The notes: generated from the letters alone by a model not told the origin. Positions 25,409 through 35,781 are shown, counted from the first letter of the stretch. The stretch: 64,000 nt of DNA from Bacteroidota bacterium (GCA_023391015.1 JAEWBT010000047.1:62001-126000), one strand, 5' to 3'. Program-made: numbers and translations.

Positions 25409-26064
25409 GCCATCCCCGCAAAAAACGCACGACGCCCGACACCCGCCCGACCGGCGAGGTGTTTTCTTCGTGCGCGGAACTGCCGCTCACCCGCTTTATG
25501 CGGGCATTGGTGCATAAGGATTTAGGTGCGTTGGTAAAGCGCGGCACAGTGGGTAGGGCCACCCTTCGGAAGGCATGGGATAGGATTCAGATTGAGTACA
25601 TCGAGGCCAGCAGTGGCAAAGAAGAAAAAGCACAGCTTTGGGAAGAGTTGCGCTGCGCCTATGAGGAATCCCGTATCAACCGCTGCCGGCTGCTGGTAGC
25701 TTATCTGTGGGATAACGCCAGTGAAGAAGTGGCCAGGTGCCTGCGCGAAGAAGACTTTGATGTTCCGCAGGCAGACGCACCGGATGAGGAACGCCACACC
25801 GCCCTGAAACTGATTCTGAACCTGCTTTCCGGCGACGAACTCCGGGTGGAGTTGAGCCGGAAAGAGATTTCCGGAAATGATACCTGCAAAAAAGTAGAAA
25901 TCACCGAGGTGTGGTTCTTCGATATCCTGATTGCCGCTGGTGAGGTAGTCGGCCACTGTATTTCCGCTGAAAATATTTCTACCCTGGCTTTTTGCCGGTA
26001 CTACCTGCGGCTCAAAGAGGCCGCAAAAGCCCATTCCAAACCCTCTAAAACCCAAGCGCAATGA
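25405..26064 (+). CDS. Probable tail assembly protein (219 aa)
   Basis: A 219-aa helical protein that ends in an ATGA overlap with the tape-measure gene. It has no transmembrane segment. Tail assembly chaperones usually lie just before the tape measure and are often expressed by a programmed frameshift; no slippery heptamer or second frame was seen here. The C-terminal 50 residues (FFDILIAAGEVVGHCISAENISTL) are amphipathic. Role inferred from position. Confidence 0.5.
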   Translation: MSHPRKKRTTPDTRPTGEVFSSCAELPLTRFMRALVHKDLGALVKRGTVGRATLRKAWDRIQIEYIEASSGKEEKAQLWEELRCAYEESRINRCRLLVAYLWDNASEEVARCLREEDFDVPQADAPDEERHTALKLILNLLSGDELRVELSRKEISGNDTCKKVEITEVWFFDILIAAGEVVGHCISAENISTLAFCRYYLRLKEAAKAHSKPSKTQAQ

Positions 26065-29000
26065 CGGAAGAATTTATCTCGCTGCTGGGGCCGGAGTGGA
26101 AAAAGGAACTCGCCGATTTGAAGGCGGAGCTGGCTGATGCCGCCCGGATGATTGTGGAGTTCAACAAGAACGCCAAAATAGGTGAGTTGAACCTTGTGAA
26201 TGCTAAGGGAATAGGTGATGCCATCCAGAAAGCAAAGGAGTTGGAGGCGGCCCAGAAAGCGCTTCAGCAGGCTGCTGAAAAAGCGGCTATGAAAGCCGAG
26301 CAGGTTCGCGAAAAGGAGCTTGCTGCCCAAAAGCGGGCCGCCGAAATTGCCCAGAAGGCTGCCGAGGCTGCTGAGCGCAAAGCCCAGCGCGAGGATGCTG
26401 CCTACGAGCGCCGCATGGCCGCACGGGAGAAAGCGCATCAACGTGAGCTTTCGGCAATTGAAAAAAAACGCATTGCCACTGAAAAAGCCGATGAGGCGCA
26501 GCGCCAGGCCAATGCAAGAGCTGCCGCTGCAGTGATAGCTCCTGATAGCATGAAGGCTATGGCCCGCACTCTTGCCGAGTTGAGGCAAGGGTGGGACAGA
26601 TTGACGCAGGCGGAGCGGGAAAACGAACATATCGGGGGCGTACTCAAGGCCCGGATAATGGAGTTAGACGCAGCACTGAAAGCATCAGATGCTTCTACGG
26701 GCCGATTTCAGCGCAACGTAGGCAACTACACCGGCGCGGTTCAGGGTTTCCGGATGCAATTTCAGCAGGTAGCCCGTGAATTGCCTTCCCTTGCCAACGG
26801 CCTGCAAACCTTCTTTATGGCCATTGGCAACAACGTGCCGATGGCAGTCGATGCACTGCGCCAACTCAAAGAGGAGCAGGCGGCGGCGCGCGCAGAAGGC
26901 CAAAAGACCGTTCCGGTATGGAGAACGGTAATTGGTTCTATCTTTTCCTGGCAAATGGCGCTTCTGGCACTGCTGGCCGTGCTTCCGATGCTGCCCAAGC
27001 TTTTGAAGGGCAATGCGGCAGCGGCAGATGAAGCCGAGAAAGCCCAAAAACGTTATACCGAAAGCCTCAAACAGACGGAGCAGAGCGCACGTAGCAATGC
27101 AGCGGCAGAAATCGCCCATATCCAAACCCTTACCCAAAGTGCTGCCAATGTAGAGCTAAGCATGAAAGTGCGCCTACGTGCGGTGAAAGAGTTGCAGGAA
27201 ACCTACCCTTCCTATTTTGGCAACTTGTCGCAAGAGGCGATTCTGGCGGGCAATGTGGCTGACGAGATGAACCGGGCCACAAAGGCCATTATTGCTAAAA
27301 GCATGGCGACGGCTTCGGAAAAGAAGCTGGCTCTGACCGGCGAGCGTTTCCTGGATATTCGTGATGAGATCATCAAGGCCAATGAGGATGTCCGCAAAGC
27401 CAATGAGCGTTTCCAGGCCGAAAGCACACGGGCCAATAATGGCTATGTGTCTGCCGCCAATGAAACCAACGCGCTTACCGCCGCCCGGTATGCGCGGGAT
27501 TTGGAGAACAAAAAGGAGTACCGGGACGGTCTTATCAAACAGGCCGATGAGCTCCTGAAAGCCCAGAAAGGGTATGCAAACGCCTTTAAGGCTTATTCGG
27601 AGGATGCGGGGAATATGATGATTGAGGGGAGCGACCTTAAAAAAGACCCCAAAACAAAACCAGCACCTGATTACACCAACAAGGAACTGGCTGTTGAGCA
27701 GCAAATAGCCGAGGCCCAAGCCAAGCTCCGGGCCTCCCAGATCCAGCAGGATATGGAGGCCAATAAGCTCATCTACGAGGACGAAACCAAGTCCTACACA
27801 GAGCGGCTACTGGCGGCTGAAAACTTCAACTCCGACCGGCTTTATCAGTTGGATGCCCTCAAAGCGGGTGAGCTTGGCAAAACACAAGCGGCACTGGATA
27901 AAATTGCACAGATTGAAGGCAAGGCCGCGGGCAAGCGCACCAAAGAGGAAAAAGGATTGTTGCTTCGCAAGGGTGAGTTTGAAGCTGAAAAGCAGGAAAT
28001 CACCGAGCGGTACACCGCCGAAGAAGAAAAGGCAAACCGGGAAGCCCAGCAGCGGATTACAGCCCTTTTTGATGCAGAATACAGCAAGCGTAAAGCGGCA
28101 CTGGCAACAAATCTGGCCGAGAACTCCGAGCGTATCAGTGAGCAGGTAGCCACAGAAATTGAGATTCTGGCCCAGCGCTACTCCAAGGGCAACATGACCG
28201 AAAGCGCCTACCGTGCCGAGGCTGCCCACATCCGCAACAACTACCATGTGCTGGAGCTGCAGGACCAACTGGCGCTGGTAGATGCCGAGATTGCCAACCG
28301 GAGAAAGTACCTGAAGGATGCTGCCGACCTGGAAAAGCAAGCGGCTGACATCCGGAAAAAGATAAACGAGGAAGCCAGCAAAGCCAACATCGCGGCGCTG
28401 GAAATGGAGGCAGAGGCCCGCCGGGCGCTGTATTCCCAAATCGGACAGTTGGCCCGCTCGGTTGGCGATGCGGTTGTTTCGGCGATTGATGCCGGTTATC
28501 AGCGCCAAATGGATCAACTGGAATCCCGGAAAAAAGGCATTCAGAGCGCGCTGGAAGTAGAGTTGGCCGCCATTGAGGCGACAACTGCTGCGGGTGTGGC
28601 ACGAGAGGAGAAAATAGCGATTGCAAAGGCCCAGGCTGCCGACAAGGAAAAGCAAATCGACGCCGAGCGGGAAGCGATTGAAAACCGGCGCAAGGACCTA
28701 AACCGGATTGTACAGGCCGCAGCTATTACCGGCCAGGCCATCCAAACCGGCGTGACCCTTTCGGCCAAAGCCGCTGAGGCGACCGCCCAGGCTGCGCTGC
28801 TGGCCGCCAACCCGCTCACTGCGGCCTATGCCCCGGTAGCCCTTGCTGCCGCCGGTACCATATCGGCACAAATCCCACTGGTGGCCGGTATTGCTGCTGC
28901 CCAGATTGCTGCCCTCTACGCCTACAAGGAAGGTACAGACGACCACCCGGTGGACAGCTTTGCAATCGTGGGTGATGGTTTCCGCAAAGAAGTGGTGCAA

Positions 29001-29297
29001 ACCCCTGACGGCAAAACCTACCTCACTCCCGACCGGCCTACCATTACGTTTCTGGAAAAACACTCCAAAGTATTTCCCTCTGTCGAGGACTACATGCAGC
29101 GCCACCAGCAGCAATCCATGGCCGGGGCGGTATTGATTCCGCTCCCAGCGCCCAGCGTGGACGTTTCCGGAATCCGCGCCGACCTGCAAAGCCAAACCGC
29201 CGCCCTTACCAAAGCCATTCGTGACCAGCGCCCTGTAATTCTAAAAGGCCACGACCCCCGCTTCGACGCCTACTACTACCGCCGTGCCCGTGCATAA
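26061..29297 (+). CDS. Tail tape measure protein
   Basis: A 1078-aa protein, the longest of the structural module apart from cargo, and helical almost throughout. It starts with a long Ala/Glu/Lys coiled coil (residues 20-200), has a hydrophobic segment (FSWQMALLALLAVLPMLPKLL, about 295-315), a second coiled-coil part (480-860) and a hydrophobic Ala-rich region near 900-960 (AALLAANPLTAAYAPVALAA). The length should set a tail of roughly 150-160 nm by the usual rule. Overlaps the previous gene by ATGA. Confidence 0.92.
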   Translation: MTEEFISLLGPEWKKELADLKAELADAARMIVEFNKNAKIGELNLVNAKGIGDAIQKAKELEAAQKALQQAAEKAAMKAEQVREKELAAQKRAAEIAQKAAEAAERKAQREDAAYERRMAAREKAHQRELSAIEKKRIATEKADEAQRQANARAAAAVIAPDSMKAMARTLAELRQGWDRLTQAERENEHIGGVLKARIMELDAALKASDASTGRFQRNVGNYTGAVQGFRMQFQQVARELPSLANGLQTFFMAIGNNVPMAVDALRQLKEEQAAARAEGQKTVPVWRTVIGSIFSWQMALLALLAVLPMLPKLLKGNAAAADEAEKAQKRYTESLKQTEQSARSNAAAEIAHIQTLTQSAANVELSMKVRLRAVKELQETYPSYFGNLSQEAILAGNVADEMNRATKAIIAKSMATASEKKLALTGERFLDIRDEIIKANEDVRKANERFQAESTRANNGYVSAANETNALTAARYARDLENKKEYRDGLIKQADELLKAQKGYANAFKAYSEDAGNMMIEGSDLKKDPKTKPAPDYTNKELAVEQQIAEAQAKLRASQIQQDMEANKLIYEDETKSYTERLLAAENFNSDRLYQLDALKAGELGKTQAALDKIAQIEGKAAGKRTKEEKGLLLRKGEFEAEKQEITERYTAEEEKANREAQQRITALFDAEYSKRKAALATNLAENSERISEQVATEIEILAQRYSKGNMTESAYRAEAAHIRNNYHVLELQDQLALVDAEIANRRKYLKDAADLEKQAADIRKKINEEASKANIAALEMEAEARRALYSQIGQLARSVGDAVVSAIDAGYQRQMDQLESRKKGIQSALEVELAAIEATTAAGVAREEKIAIAKAQAADKEKQIDAEREAIENRRKDLNRIVQAAAITGQAIQTGVTLSAKAAEATAQAALLAANPLTAAYAPVALAAAGTISAQIPLVAGIAAAQIAALYAYKEGTDDHPVDSFAIVGDGFRKEVVQTPDGKTYLTPDRPTITFLEKHSKVFPSVEDYMQRHQQQSMAGAVLIPLPAPSVDVSGIRADLQSQTAALTKAIRDQRPVILKGHDPRFDAYYYRRARA

Positions 29298-29303
29298 TCT
29301 ATC

Positions 29304-31427
29304 ATGTTACTGATCAGCTACATACCGCCCCGGTTCCGTTTCTTTTTGAAGTCGGATGCTGGCGACTACTACTCGGTAGCGCCAAACGGTGACGTTGTGC
29401 TTGGCAGTGCGCAAAAAAGTGTTGAGGAGCCCATTGGCTGGAAGGAAACGGAAATCAAATGGGCACGGAGCCTGACCTACTGGGGGCTGGTAACAACCCT
29501 TACCACGGCTTATAAATTCGTTGAAGACGGGGCCAAAATCCTGCGCCATATCTACTTTACGCAAGGGGTAGAGGGAAAGTGCCGGTTGGTAATTGAGAAG
29601 CGTAGAAAATCAGACTTTACCTATGAGGCATTCTATGAGGGAGACGTCGATTTCTCTACGTTTCTGGATGAGGACAGCCAGGTTACGGTAAACGTGGAGC
29701 AGGGTGGGATGAATGCGCGGTTCCGGGCCAATGAGAACACCCCTTATGAGGTTACCCCTATCACAGAGGCGGTACGGATGGATGGGGTGAAACTGCGCAA
29801 TAAAAGCATTGTGCAGTTTTCCGGAAACAGAACAGGCACCACCTTCCTGCCGGATATAACCAACATTTTTAACGAATCCAACCTCGCGCCCTCAACTTTT
29901 GACAGGGTTAATGCCGTAATCGGTGCCCCGGCGATTTATAAAGGTGCTCCTTTTTTTGTGGCTCGGACAGATGGAGACGTTATTATTGAATATGACGTAA
30001 ATGCGACACCAGCCACATCATCTGGCAGTAGCGTTGGGGCTGTACACTCCTATACGATTCTGATTTTTAAGTACAACCCGACAACGCAAACCGGGCAGGC
30101 GTATCAACTCCTCTATGTAAACTGGCCAAACTTTTTTACCCCCTTAACGGCTATCGGAACGGTTACAATCCCGATGGATGCGGGAGAGCAACTTAGCCTT
30201 ATCAGCGCCATTGTTCAAGGTAATACATTCCTATCCGGCCCGGACGGCGAAGGAAATACCGCCTTTGACATTGTTCACAATATCAGTTTCTCCACCTTAA
30301 AAATCAACTACTACACCCGGATTCCGGAATCTACCGTTGGTGCGAGCAGGTATCACGAGGTTGTATCCAGTATGGTAGGATGGGTTCTGGGTGGAACGGC
30401 CCTTACCAATATGCCGTTCCTGACCGACCCATCGGTTGTATCGGTTTATAATCGCCCCTATCATACCCGGCTGACATCGGCGCAGGATGTACGTGGCGTT
30501 TCTGCGCCCTTGAAACTCAAGTTTTCAGAGCTGTTTAAAGACATGCACGGTCGCTGGCTGTTGGGTCTCGGTATTGTTGGCAATACCGTAACCATTGCGC
30601 CAATAGAGGAGTTCTTCCAAGATGTGCCGATTGCCGATCTGGGCGAGGTAACGAATTTACAGATAGAGCCTGCGGGCGATTTGCTGTTTTCAGATATTAA
30701 GCTGGGCATGAAGACGGTAAGCGCCGACCAACTGAATGGCCGCTTGGAGGTAACGAGCAACCAGACGTGGAAAGCCCCCTTGCTGCGGACCAACAAAACA
30801 CGAGATGCCAGCAGCCCTTTTATCAGCGGTATGTTCTCTATTGAGCAAATAAGAGGCCAGATAGGCAAGGAAACGACCAACACCGAGCCGGACAATGATA
30901 TTGTAGTGTTGGAGACTGACGAAAATCAGGTCTCCGGACGCTACCCGCTGTATCGGCCCAATCCGCCGCTTATGGCCAGCACGGTCCTGCAAGCCCCTAT
31001 CGTCGCTACGGCTTACAACCTTACCCTGCGCCCCCGGCTGGATCTGCTACGTAACAAGCCGCTCCTTTCTGCTGTTTGCCACAATGTGGACCCCACCAAA
31101 AAGGTCAATTTCCAGACCGCCGAGCGGGAAGGGAACCTGTACATGTTTAACGGGAGCGTCTTTGTGGATGACCGGGAAAGCATTCCGGTATCCGACCTCG
31201 GCTCCCGGCCATTTTTGCCGGTTCGTTTCCGGTTTCTGGCCACTGTACCGGACAACCTTTATCAACTCCTCACCACGACGCCCTACGGCTATTTTACTCT
31301 TAACCACCAGGGTCGCCAATACAAAGGTTTTGTGGAAGAGTTGAGCCAAAAAACCGCTGACGACGCTGCCGTGACCTGCTCCCTTTTGGCCCATCCGGCA
31401 ACCGATTTAACCACCCTTATCCGATAA
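29304..31427 (+). CDS. Tail tip / baseplate protein (707 aa)
   Basis: Starts 6 bp after the tape-measure stop. A large beta-rich protein: RFRFFLKSDAGDYYSVAPNGDVVLG at the start, then many alternating strands, with ISFSTLKINYYTRIP, VRGVSAPLKLKFSELFKDM and DQLNGRLEVTSNQTW in the middle and a C-terminal domain ending PATDLTTLIR. Genes at this point encode distal tail or tail-associated lysin/hub proteins. No catalytic motif was found. Confidence 0.65.
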   Translation: MLLISYIPPRFRFFLKSDAGDYYSVAPNGDVVLGSAQKSVEEPIGWKETEIKWARSLTYWGLVTTLTTAYKFVEDGAKILRHIYFTQGVEGKCRLVIEKRRKSDFTYEAFYEGDVDFSTFLDEDSQVTVNVEQGGMNARFRANENTPYEVTPITEAVRMDGVKLRNKSIVQFSGNRTGTTFLPDITNIFNESNLAPSTFDRVNAVIGAPAIYKGAPFFVARTDGDVIIEYDVNATPATSSGSSVGAVHSYTILIFKYNPTTQTGQAYQLLYVNWPNFFTPLTAIGTVTIPMDAGEQLSLISAIVQGNTFLSGPDGEGNTAFDIVHNISFSTLKINYYTRIPESTVGASRYHEVVSSMVGWVLGGTALTNMPFLTDPSVVSVYNRPYHTRLTSAQDVRGVSAPLKLKFSELFKDMHGRWLLGLGIVGNTVTIAPIEEFFQDVPIADLGEVTNLQIEPAGDLLFSDIKLGMKTVSADQLNGRLEVTSNQTWKAPLLRTNKTRDASSPFISGMFSIEQIRGQIGKETTNTEPDNDIVVLETDENQVSGRYPLYRPNPPLMASTVLQAPIVATAYNLTLRPRLDLLRNKPLLSAVCHNVDPTKKVNFQTAEREGNLYMFNGSVFVDDRESIPVSDLGSRPFLPVRFRFLATVPDNLYQLLTTTPYGYFTLNHQGRQYKGFVEELSQKTADDAAVTCSLLAHPATDLTTLIR

Positions 31428-31433
31428 CCCAAA

Positions 31434-33287
31434 ATGGCCGAAATTCTGATTCCAAAAGCGTTATCCTCGGTGCATATGATACCGGAGGGGGTAGCTGCGC
31501 ACGTCGGGCCGAATGCCATTTTCCCGGAAAAAGGCTGGCACCGGGAAGGCTACCCACGCACCGAAACCCCGGTTTCCTATTTCCAAAAAGTGGAGGTGGG
31601 CGATTTGCTGACCCTGCAATTAGACGCCAACACCGACCGGCCAGTAGCGCTGGAGCTGTACGCTTCGGCCCTGGGTAATCTGTTTTTTTATACCGCTCCG
31701 GCACCGGTAGCCGTTCCCGGCAACACCTACACCGATATTTCCGGAAATACCCATCAGCTCTACACCCATACGGCGGTCTTTACGCCGTCGGCAATTGCGA
31801 ACCTGAAAAGCGGTATCTACTGGCTCAGGGTAAAGTTTGAATGGGACCATGACGGCGACGGTACGGTGGACGCGGTTCAATACGCGGTTTCAGAGCCGTT
31901 GCTCATCCGTCCGCGCCACGAAAACACCGTATTGATTGACTGCCGGCACGATGAAAACGACGAGCATTTTATCTGGCTGGGAGACGAGAAGATTGTTTCC
32001 TTCCGGGTGGATGGGAAGCTTTCTGAGGGCACTCCTTCGGCTATGGACGCGAGCTATGAAGACAGCCTGATGGATGCGGCGTTGCTTTCCTCCTATCCGT
32101 ATCGGATGTGGAATCTGGAAACCGATTTTATTCCCGGCTACCTGCGGCTCAAACTGCATTACGCGCTGGGCTGTAAATACTTTATGGCGGAGCGCCGGGG
32201 CCTTACCAAAGGCGGCGGCAGCGGGCTGGAAGTAGGCGAAGGAAATAATTTGCTGCGGACTGCCAAGGCTGCGCTCCGGGAAACCGACGCGGCTAATAAC
32301 TGGGTAACAGAATTTGCCGGGCCGGGTGTGTTGGGGGCCGCGATTCCGGTTTTCCAAAAGGCATACGGCTACCCGTATCTGGTTTATGATGCACAGATGG
32401 AGGTGGATGGCACAATCGTGCGACTTACCTCTGCTCATGTAGTGGAAAACGAAGCTGGCGCGGCGGATTTGGCACGGCAGTTCAACAGCGCGCGGGTACT
32501 GAACAAACGCTTTTTTGGGCGGTTTGCAGCAGCTACTTTTTCCGGAAAATCGGGTATTTGTTACTTCCCGCATCCTCTGGAGACCAGCACCTTCTCAAAG
32601 GTGCAGGGTGAGGTGTTGAGCCGTTCTGTTTCGGTAAACACGCAGCAGGATACGACGGCACTCACGACCTTGAGTATTGCGACAAGATGCGTGCTGATGG
32701 CGGTTCAGTGGGACGTTGGCGGTAGTGTGGTTATAGTGGGCGCATCGGGCGGTCCGGTTACGAACCAATCTTTGACAAATAACTTTCCGGCAGCTCCTGG
32801 GTACGGGAAGCCAAAGGTGTTTCAAACCCGGATTTTTTACCGGGAAGGTGCTGGGTTGGATTTACCGGAATTGGTCCTTGCAGGCAACAAAACGGTCGGT
32901 ATTGGTGGCAAGGCACCTGCTACACTGCAAACATTTATCTGCAGCAGTGATGAGTTAAGAGTTTTTGACTGTGATGTATTAAGTCCTGCGCTGGGCAGCC
33001 TGGACACCCTAACTGTAAACAGCAATCAGCTTTCACACTTGGACAACTACGCCAAGCCGTGGGCACTCCTTAAAAATATTGACCTGCGCGGCGGCGCTTT
33101 GGATAGCGCAAGTGTGGACGCGATCATAAACACGACCAGCGCCAACGTAAACGCAATAACGAATCCGCTAACGGGTGGTAGCCTGCTTTTGAGACTTCAA
33201 AACCCGCCCGCCCCTGCGACCGGCGATTCTACCGCCGCGCGCACCGACCTGACTGACAACTATTCCTGGACCGTACAAACCGATTAA
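31434..33287 (+). CDS. Tail/receptor-module protein (617 aa)
   Basis: A 617-aa protein with beta-rich N-terminal domain (EKVEVGDLLTLQLDANTDRPVALELYA-like strands, residues 30-150), a second region with DCRHDENDEHFIWLGDEKIVSFR, and a C-terminal part with leucine-rich-repeat-like periodicity around LRVFDCDVLSPALGSLDTLTVNSNQLSHLDNY (xxLxxLxLxxNxLxxL). That pattern could form a binding surface. Likely part of the tail tip or fibre complex; seven bp after the baseplate gene. Confidence 0.6.
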   Translation: MAEILIPKALSSVHMIPEGVAAHVGPNAIFPEKGWHREGYPRTETPVSYFQKVEVGDLLTLQLDANTDRPVALELYASALGNLFFYTAPAPVAVPGNTYTDISGNTHQLYTHTAVFTPSAIANLKSGIYWLRVKFEWDHDGDGTVDAVQYAVSEPLLIRPRHENTVLIDCRHDENDEHFIWLGDEKIVSFRVDGKLSEGTPSAMDASYEDSLMDAALLSSYPYRMWNLETDFIPGYLRLKLHYALGCKYFMAERRGLTKGGGSGLEVGEGNNLLRTAKAALRETDAANNWVTEFAGPGVLGAAIPVFQKAYGYPYLVYDAQMEVDGTIVRLTSAHVVENEAGAADLARQFNSARVLNKRFFGRFAAATFSGKSGICYFPHPLETSTFSKVQGEVLSRSVSVNTQQDTTALTTLSIATRCVLMAVQWDVGGSVVIVGASGGPVTNQSLTNNFPAAPGYGKPKVFQTRIFYREGAGLDLPELVLAGNKTVGIGGKAPATLQTFICSSDELRVFDCDVLSPALGSLDTLTVNSNQLSHLDNYAKPWALLKNIDLRGGALDSASVDAIINTTSANVNAITNPLTGGSLLLRLQNPPAPATGDSTAARTDLTDNYSWTVQTD

Positions 33288-33293
33288 AAACAC

Positions 33294-35099
33294 ATGGCAA
33301 ATAACAGCACACTGATAACAATTCGCAATGAGGTTGGTGGTCTGGAAACGATAGACACGGCCTGGGACCCGGACACGCGCATATGGTATGATGCGATGGC
33401 GGCAGCCGGAATGCGCAGAACATTTCCGGAAACGGCGGCCTTTGACGTATTGGTAAAGGCCATGAAGACCCTTGCCCCACCCTTGGCGGCAAGGGTGGGC
33501 GATGTGCTTACGGTGCTACCCAACAAAACGTGGGGCGCACAGCCCTTGCCGGAAGACGCGCAAATGCGAGAGGATGTAAACACAGCGTTATCGGCAGCAG
33601 AAAACGCTGTAACAGCAGCGAGCCAAGCGGCTTCGGATGCCGCTAACGCCGCAACATCCGCGGAGAATGCGGCAACATCCGCGGAGAATGCGGCAACATC
33701 TGCGGAGAATGCCTCGAGTGCCGCCGACACTGCGGGAAATGCCGCAACGCTTGCAGGTCAGTCCGCCTTTGCTGCTTCTGGGGCAGCGACGCAGGCGGCG
33801 CAAGCAGCGACAAACGCCGCCACGGACGCGGCAAATGCAGCCACAGAGGCCTCCAACGCCGCAACATCTGCGACGAATGCGCTTTCTGTTGCGAATGCGG
33901 CCCAAGCCGCGGCTACCACAGCAGCCAACCTGGCGGCGGACGTTGCGGCCTACGCGGGTACGATAGATACAAAGGCTATCAGCGCCAACAACAAAGCCGA
34001 CACCAACGCTACAAACCTCGCTGCACTAACTACGGATTTCAATTTCGCTACAAAAAATATTACGGAATTTGTAGCAAGTAGCATCTGGAACACCAGTGGC
34101 GTTATTGCGAGCAACGCAAGTTTTAAGCGCACAGCAAAGTACAGAACACAGAAGGACGCACAGTTTAAAGTTCCGGCTGGTCAGACAGGCGTGGTGGCGC
34201 AAGCGGTTTTCTGGAAAGCAGACGGCACTTTGCTGTCCACAGTGCAGAACCAAAGTACGACTATTACCGCGCCTCCTAACGCCTATTACGTTGCCTTTTC
34301 TGTCCTAAATGCAGCGACAGATATTAAGGTGTCTGGTGGGTTTTGGAGCCTGCAACAGCAGGACAATAACTTGCTTTTTGAGTACACGCACAGCGGAAAT
34401 AAAGAGGTGAATATTACCTCGATAGATTTTGCGACCAACACATTTACCAGCCCAAACCACGGGCTTGCGAATACGACCAACGCGGTACTTACTTCGCGCA
34501 TTGGCATTGCGATAAAGACCAACGTAGGTTTTGTTATTCCACAAAACGTAACGCCTTTTTCTTCGTACCCATCCGTAGGGTTCTATGTAATAAACGCCAC
34601 TGCGAACACCTTCCAACTAAGCACAACAGAAGGTGGCGCACCTATCGCATTAGTAAATAAAGGAACGCTGGACTTGTCTAAATGGCACTTTGAGCAGGGA
34701 AATACGCATTCTATCCTGTTTAGTGATTTTATTGAGAAGCGTGTGCGTATATTGGTAGAAGGCGGTATATGCCTTGGATATTCCTTTTATATGGGTTCGC
34801 CATCGTCGCAGACTTATTACAAAGAAGGCGCGACATCGCTTGGCTATGCTAATAGTGCCTTCCCACTACCACTTGCTGTCTGCAAAATAGAGGCGATAGA
34901 GGTAGATGCATCTGGAAACGCGGCAGGCAGCAAGATTGTGCAGGCAGATGGGATACGCTTTAACACAGCAGTCTCTACTATCTCGCGCGCAAGCGAACGA
35001 GATGTGTTCCTTACTAATAGTGCCTGGACACAGGCGAGAGTTGGCGCAAGCAATATGCTGCTGGCCAACGGCACCACCATTAGAATTTATAAATATTAA
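33294..35099 (+). CDS. Tail fibre protein with alanine-rich coiled coil
   Basis: A 601-aa protein. Residues 95-230 are extremely rich in Ala, Asn, Thr and Ser in a heptad-like pattern (SDAANAATSAENAATSAENA), a trimeric coiled-coil shaft typical of phage fibres. This part is coded by a GC-rich tandem repeat. Residues 245-601 are a beta-rich head domain with lower-GC DNA, probably the receptor-binding part. Such heads are often exchanged between phages. The protein should form the host-recognising fibre. Confidence 0.75.
   Translation: MANNSTLITIRNEVGGLETIDTAWDPDTRIWYDAMAAAGMRRTFPETAAFDVLVKAMKTLAPPLAARVGDVLTVLPNKTWGAQPLPEDAQMREDVNTALSAAENAVTAASQAASDAANAATSAENAATSAENAATSAENASSAADTAGNAATLAGQSAFAASGAATQAAQAATNAATDAANAATEASNAATSATNALSVANAAQAAATTAANLAADVAAYAGTIDTKAISANNKADTNATNLAALTTDFNFATKNITEFVASSIWNTSGVIASNASFKRTAKYRTQKDAQFKVPAGQTGVVAQAVFWKADGTLLSTVQNQSTTITAPPNAYYVAFSVLNAATDIKVSGGFWSLQQQDNNLLFEYTHSGNKEVNITSIDFATNTFTSPNHGLANTTNAVLTSRIGIAIKTNVGFVIPQNVTPFSSYPSVGFYVINATANTFQLSTTEGGAPIALVNKGTLDLSKWHFEQGNTHSILFSDFIEKRVRILVEGGICLGYSFYMGSPSSQTYYKEGATSLGYANSAFPLPLAVCKIEAIEVDASGNAAGSKIVQADGIRFNTAVSTISRASERDVFLTNSAWTQARVGASNMLLANGTTIRIYKY
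33651..33713 (+). repeat. Tandem 21-bp repeat in the tail-fibre shaft
   Basis: Three copies of GCAACATCCGCGGAGAATGC plus one base, each coding for Ala-Thr-Ser-Ala-Glu-Asn-Ala. The last copy has two changes. Unequal crossing-over could change shaft length. Confidence 0.8.
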
Positions 35100-35105
35100 A
35101 GCGCC

Positions 35106-35261
35106 ATGAAAAGAATAGTTCGCTACGCGGAGCGCGATGGCTCCTACAAAGACGTAGAAGAAGAAATCCCCGCCGAAGAGGCGGCTGAAATCATGGCAGC
35201 CTTGCAGGAGAGTGAACAACAGGCTGGTTCCGAGGCAGCAGGCGAAGAAGAACCCACGTGA
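35106..35261 (+). CDS. Small acidic phage protein (51 aa)
   Basis: ATG at 35106 gives MKRIVRYAERDGSYKDVEEE and an acidic, Ala/Glu-rich remainder, ending at TGA 35259-35261. It lies 7 bp after the fibre gene and before the holin. The start is basic and hydrophobic, the rest strongly acidic. It could be a fibre chaperone or a lysis regulator; no family is recognised. Confidence 0.5.
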   Translation: MKRIVRYAERDGSYKDVEEEIPAEEAAEIMAALQESEQQAGSEAAGEEEPT

Positions 35262-35274
35262 TTTTTTCCGGAAA

Positions 35275-35781
35275 ATGCGAAACTTCCTGCTGTTGCAAGC
35301 GCATCCTAAAGTGTATGGCACTGCCCTCATCTGGGGGTGGTTAGAAATCGCGTTCCTGCCCAAACCGATGTTGGTTTTCTACTTGGGGGGCGCAATGGCA
35401 GTGGACTTGCTCACCGGCCTTATTAAAAGCTGGAAGATGGGCCAGGCAACCAAATCCAGTGGTTTCCGCAAAACCGTCATCAAGATTTCCACCTACGTCT
35501 CCACCATCATCGGCGTTTGGCTGCTGGCCAACCTGATGTCCCAGCTCTACCCGAAACTGGATTACTCCAGTATGGTCAATATCACGATTGGGTTTCTGTC
35601 TTTCATCGAGCTGTACAGCGTCTTTGAAAACATTTTCGCCATTGATCCGGACGGCGCGCTTTCCCGATACATCGTTAAGCCTGTGCTTGGTTTTCTGAAA
35701 GGCAGGCTCGACAGAAACCCTTTCTCTAACCTTCCAAAAGAAGATAAAGATGACACAACACCACCAAACCCGCAGGCGTAG
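35275..35781 (+). CDS. Phage holin
   Basis: ATG at 35275 gives a 168-aa membrane protein; earlier in-frame starts overlap the small gene upstream. Hydrophobic segments occur at KPMLVFYLGGAMAVDLLTGLI (about 29-49), VSTIIGVWLLANLMSQL and VNITIGFLSFIELYSVF, and the C-terminus is basic and hydrophilic. The pattern GWLEIAFLPKP...DLLTGLIKSWKMGQATKSSGFRKTVIK matches the phage holin/toxin-secretion family (holin_4 type). It permeabilises the inner membrane to release the endolysin encoded downstream. Confidence 0.85.
   Translation: MRNFLLLQAHPKVYGTALIWGWLEIAFLPKPMLVFYLGGAMAVDLLTGLIKSWKMGQATKSSGFRKTVIKISTYVSTIIGVWLLANLMSQLYPKLDYSSMVNITIGFLSFIELYSVFENIFAIDPDGALSRYIVKPVLGFLKGRLDRNPFSNLPKEDKDDTTPPNPQA

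Noticed and set aside
33651..33713. CRISPR-like array
   Set aside because: Units are contiguous 21-bp coding repeats without spacers; they encode a coiled-coil shaft. No CRISPR array or cas gene was seen anywhere in the window.
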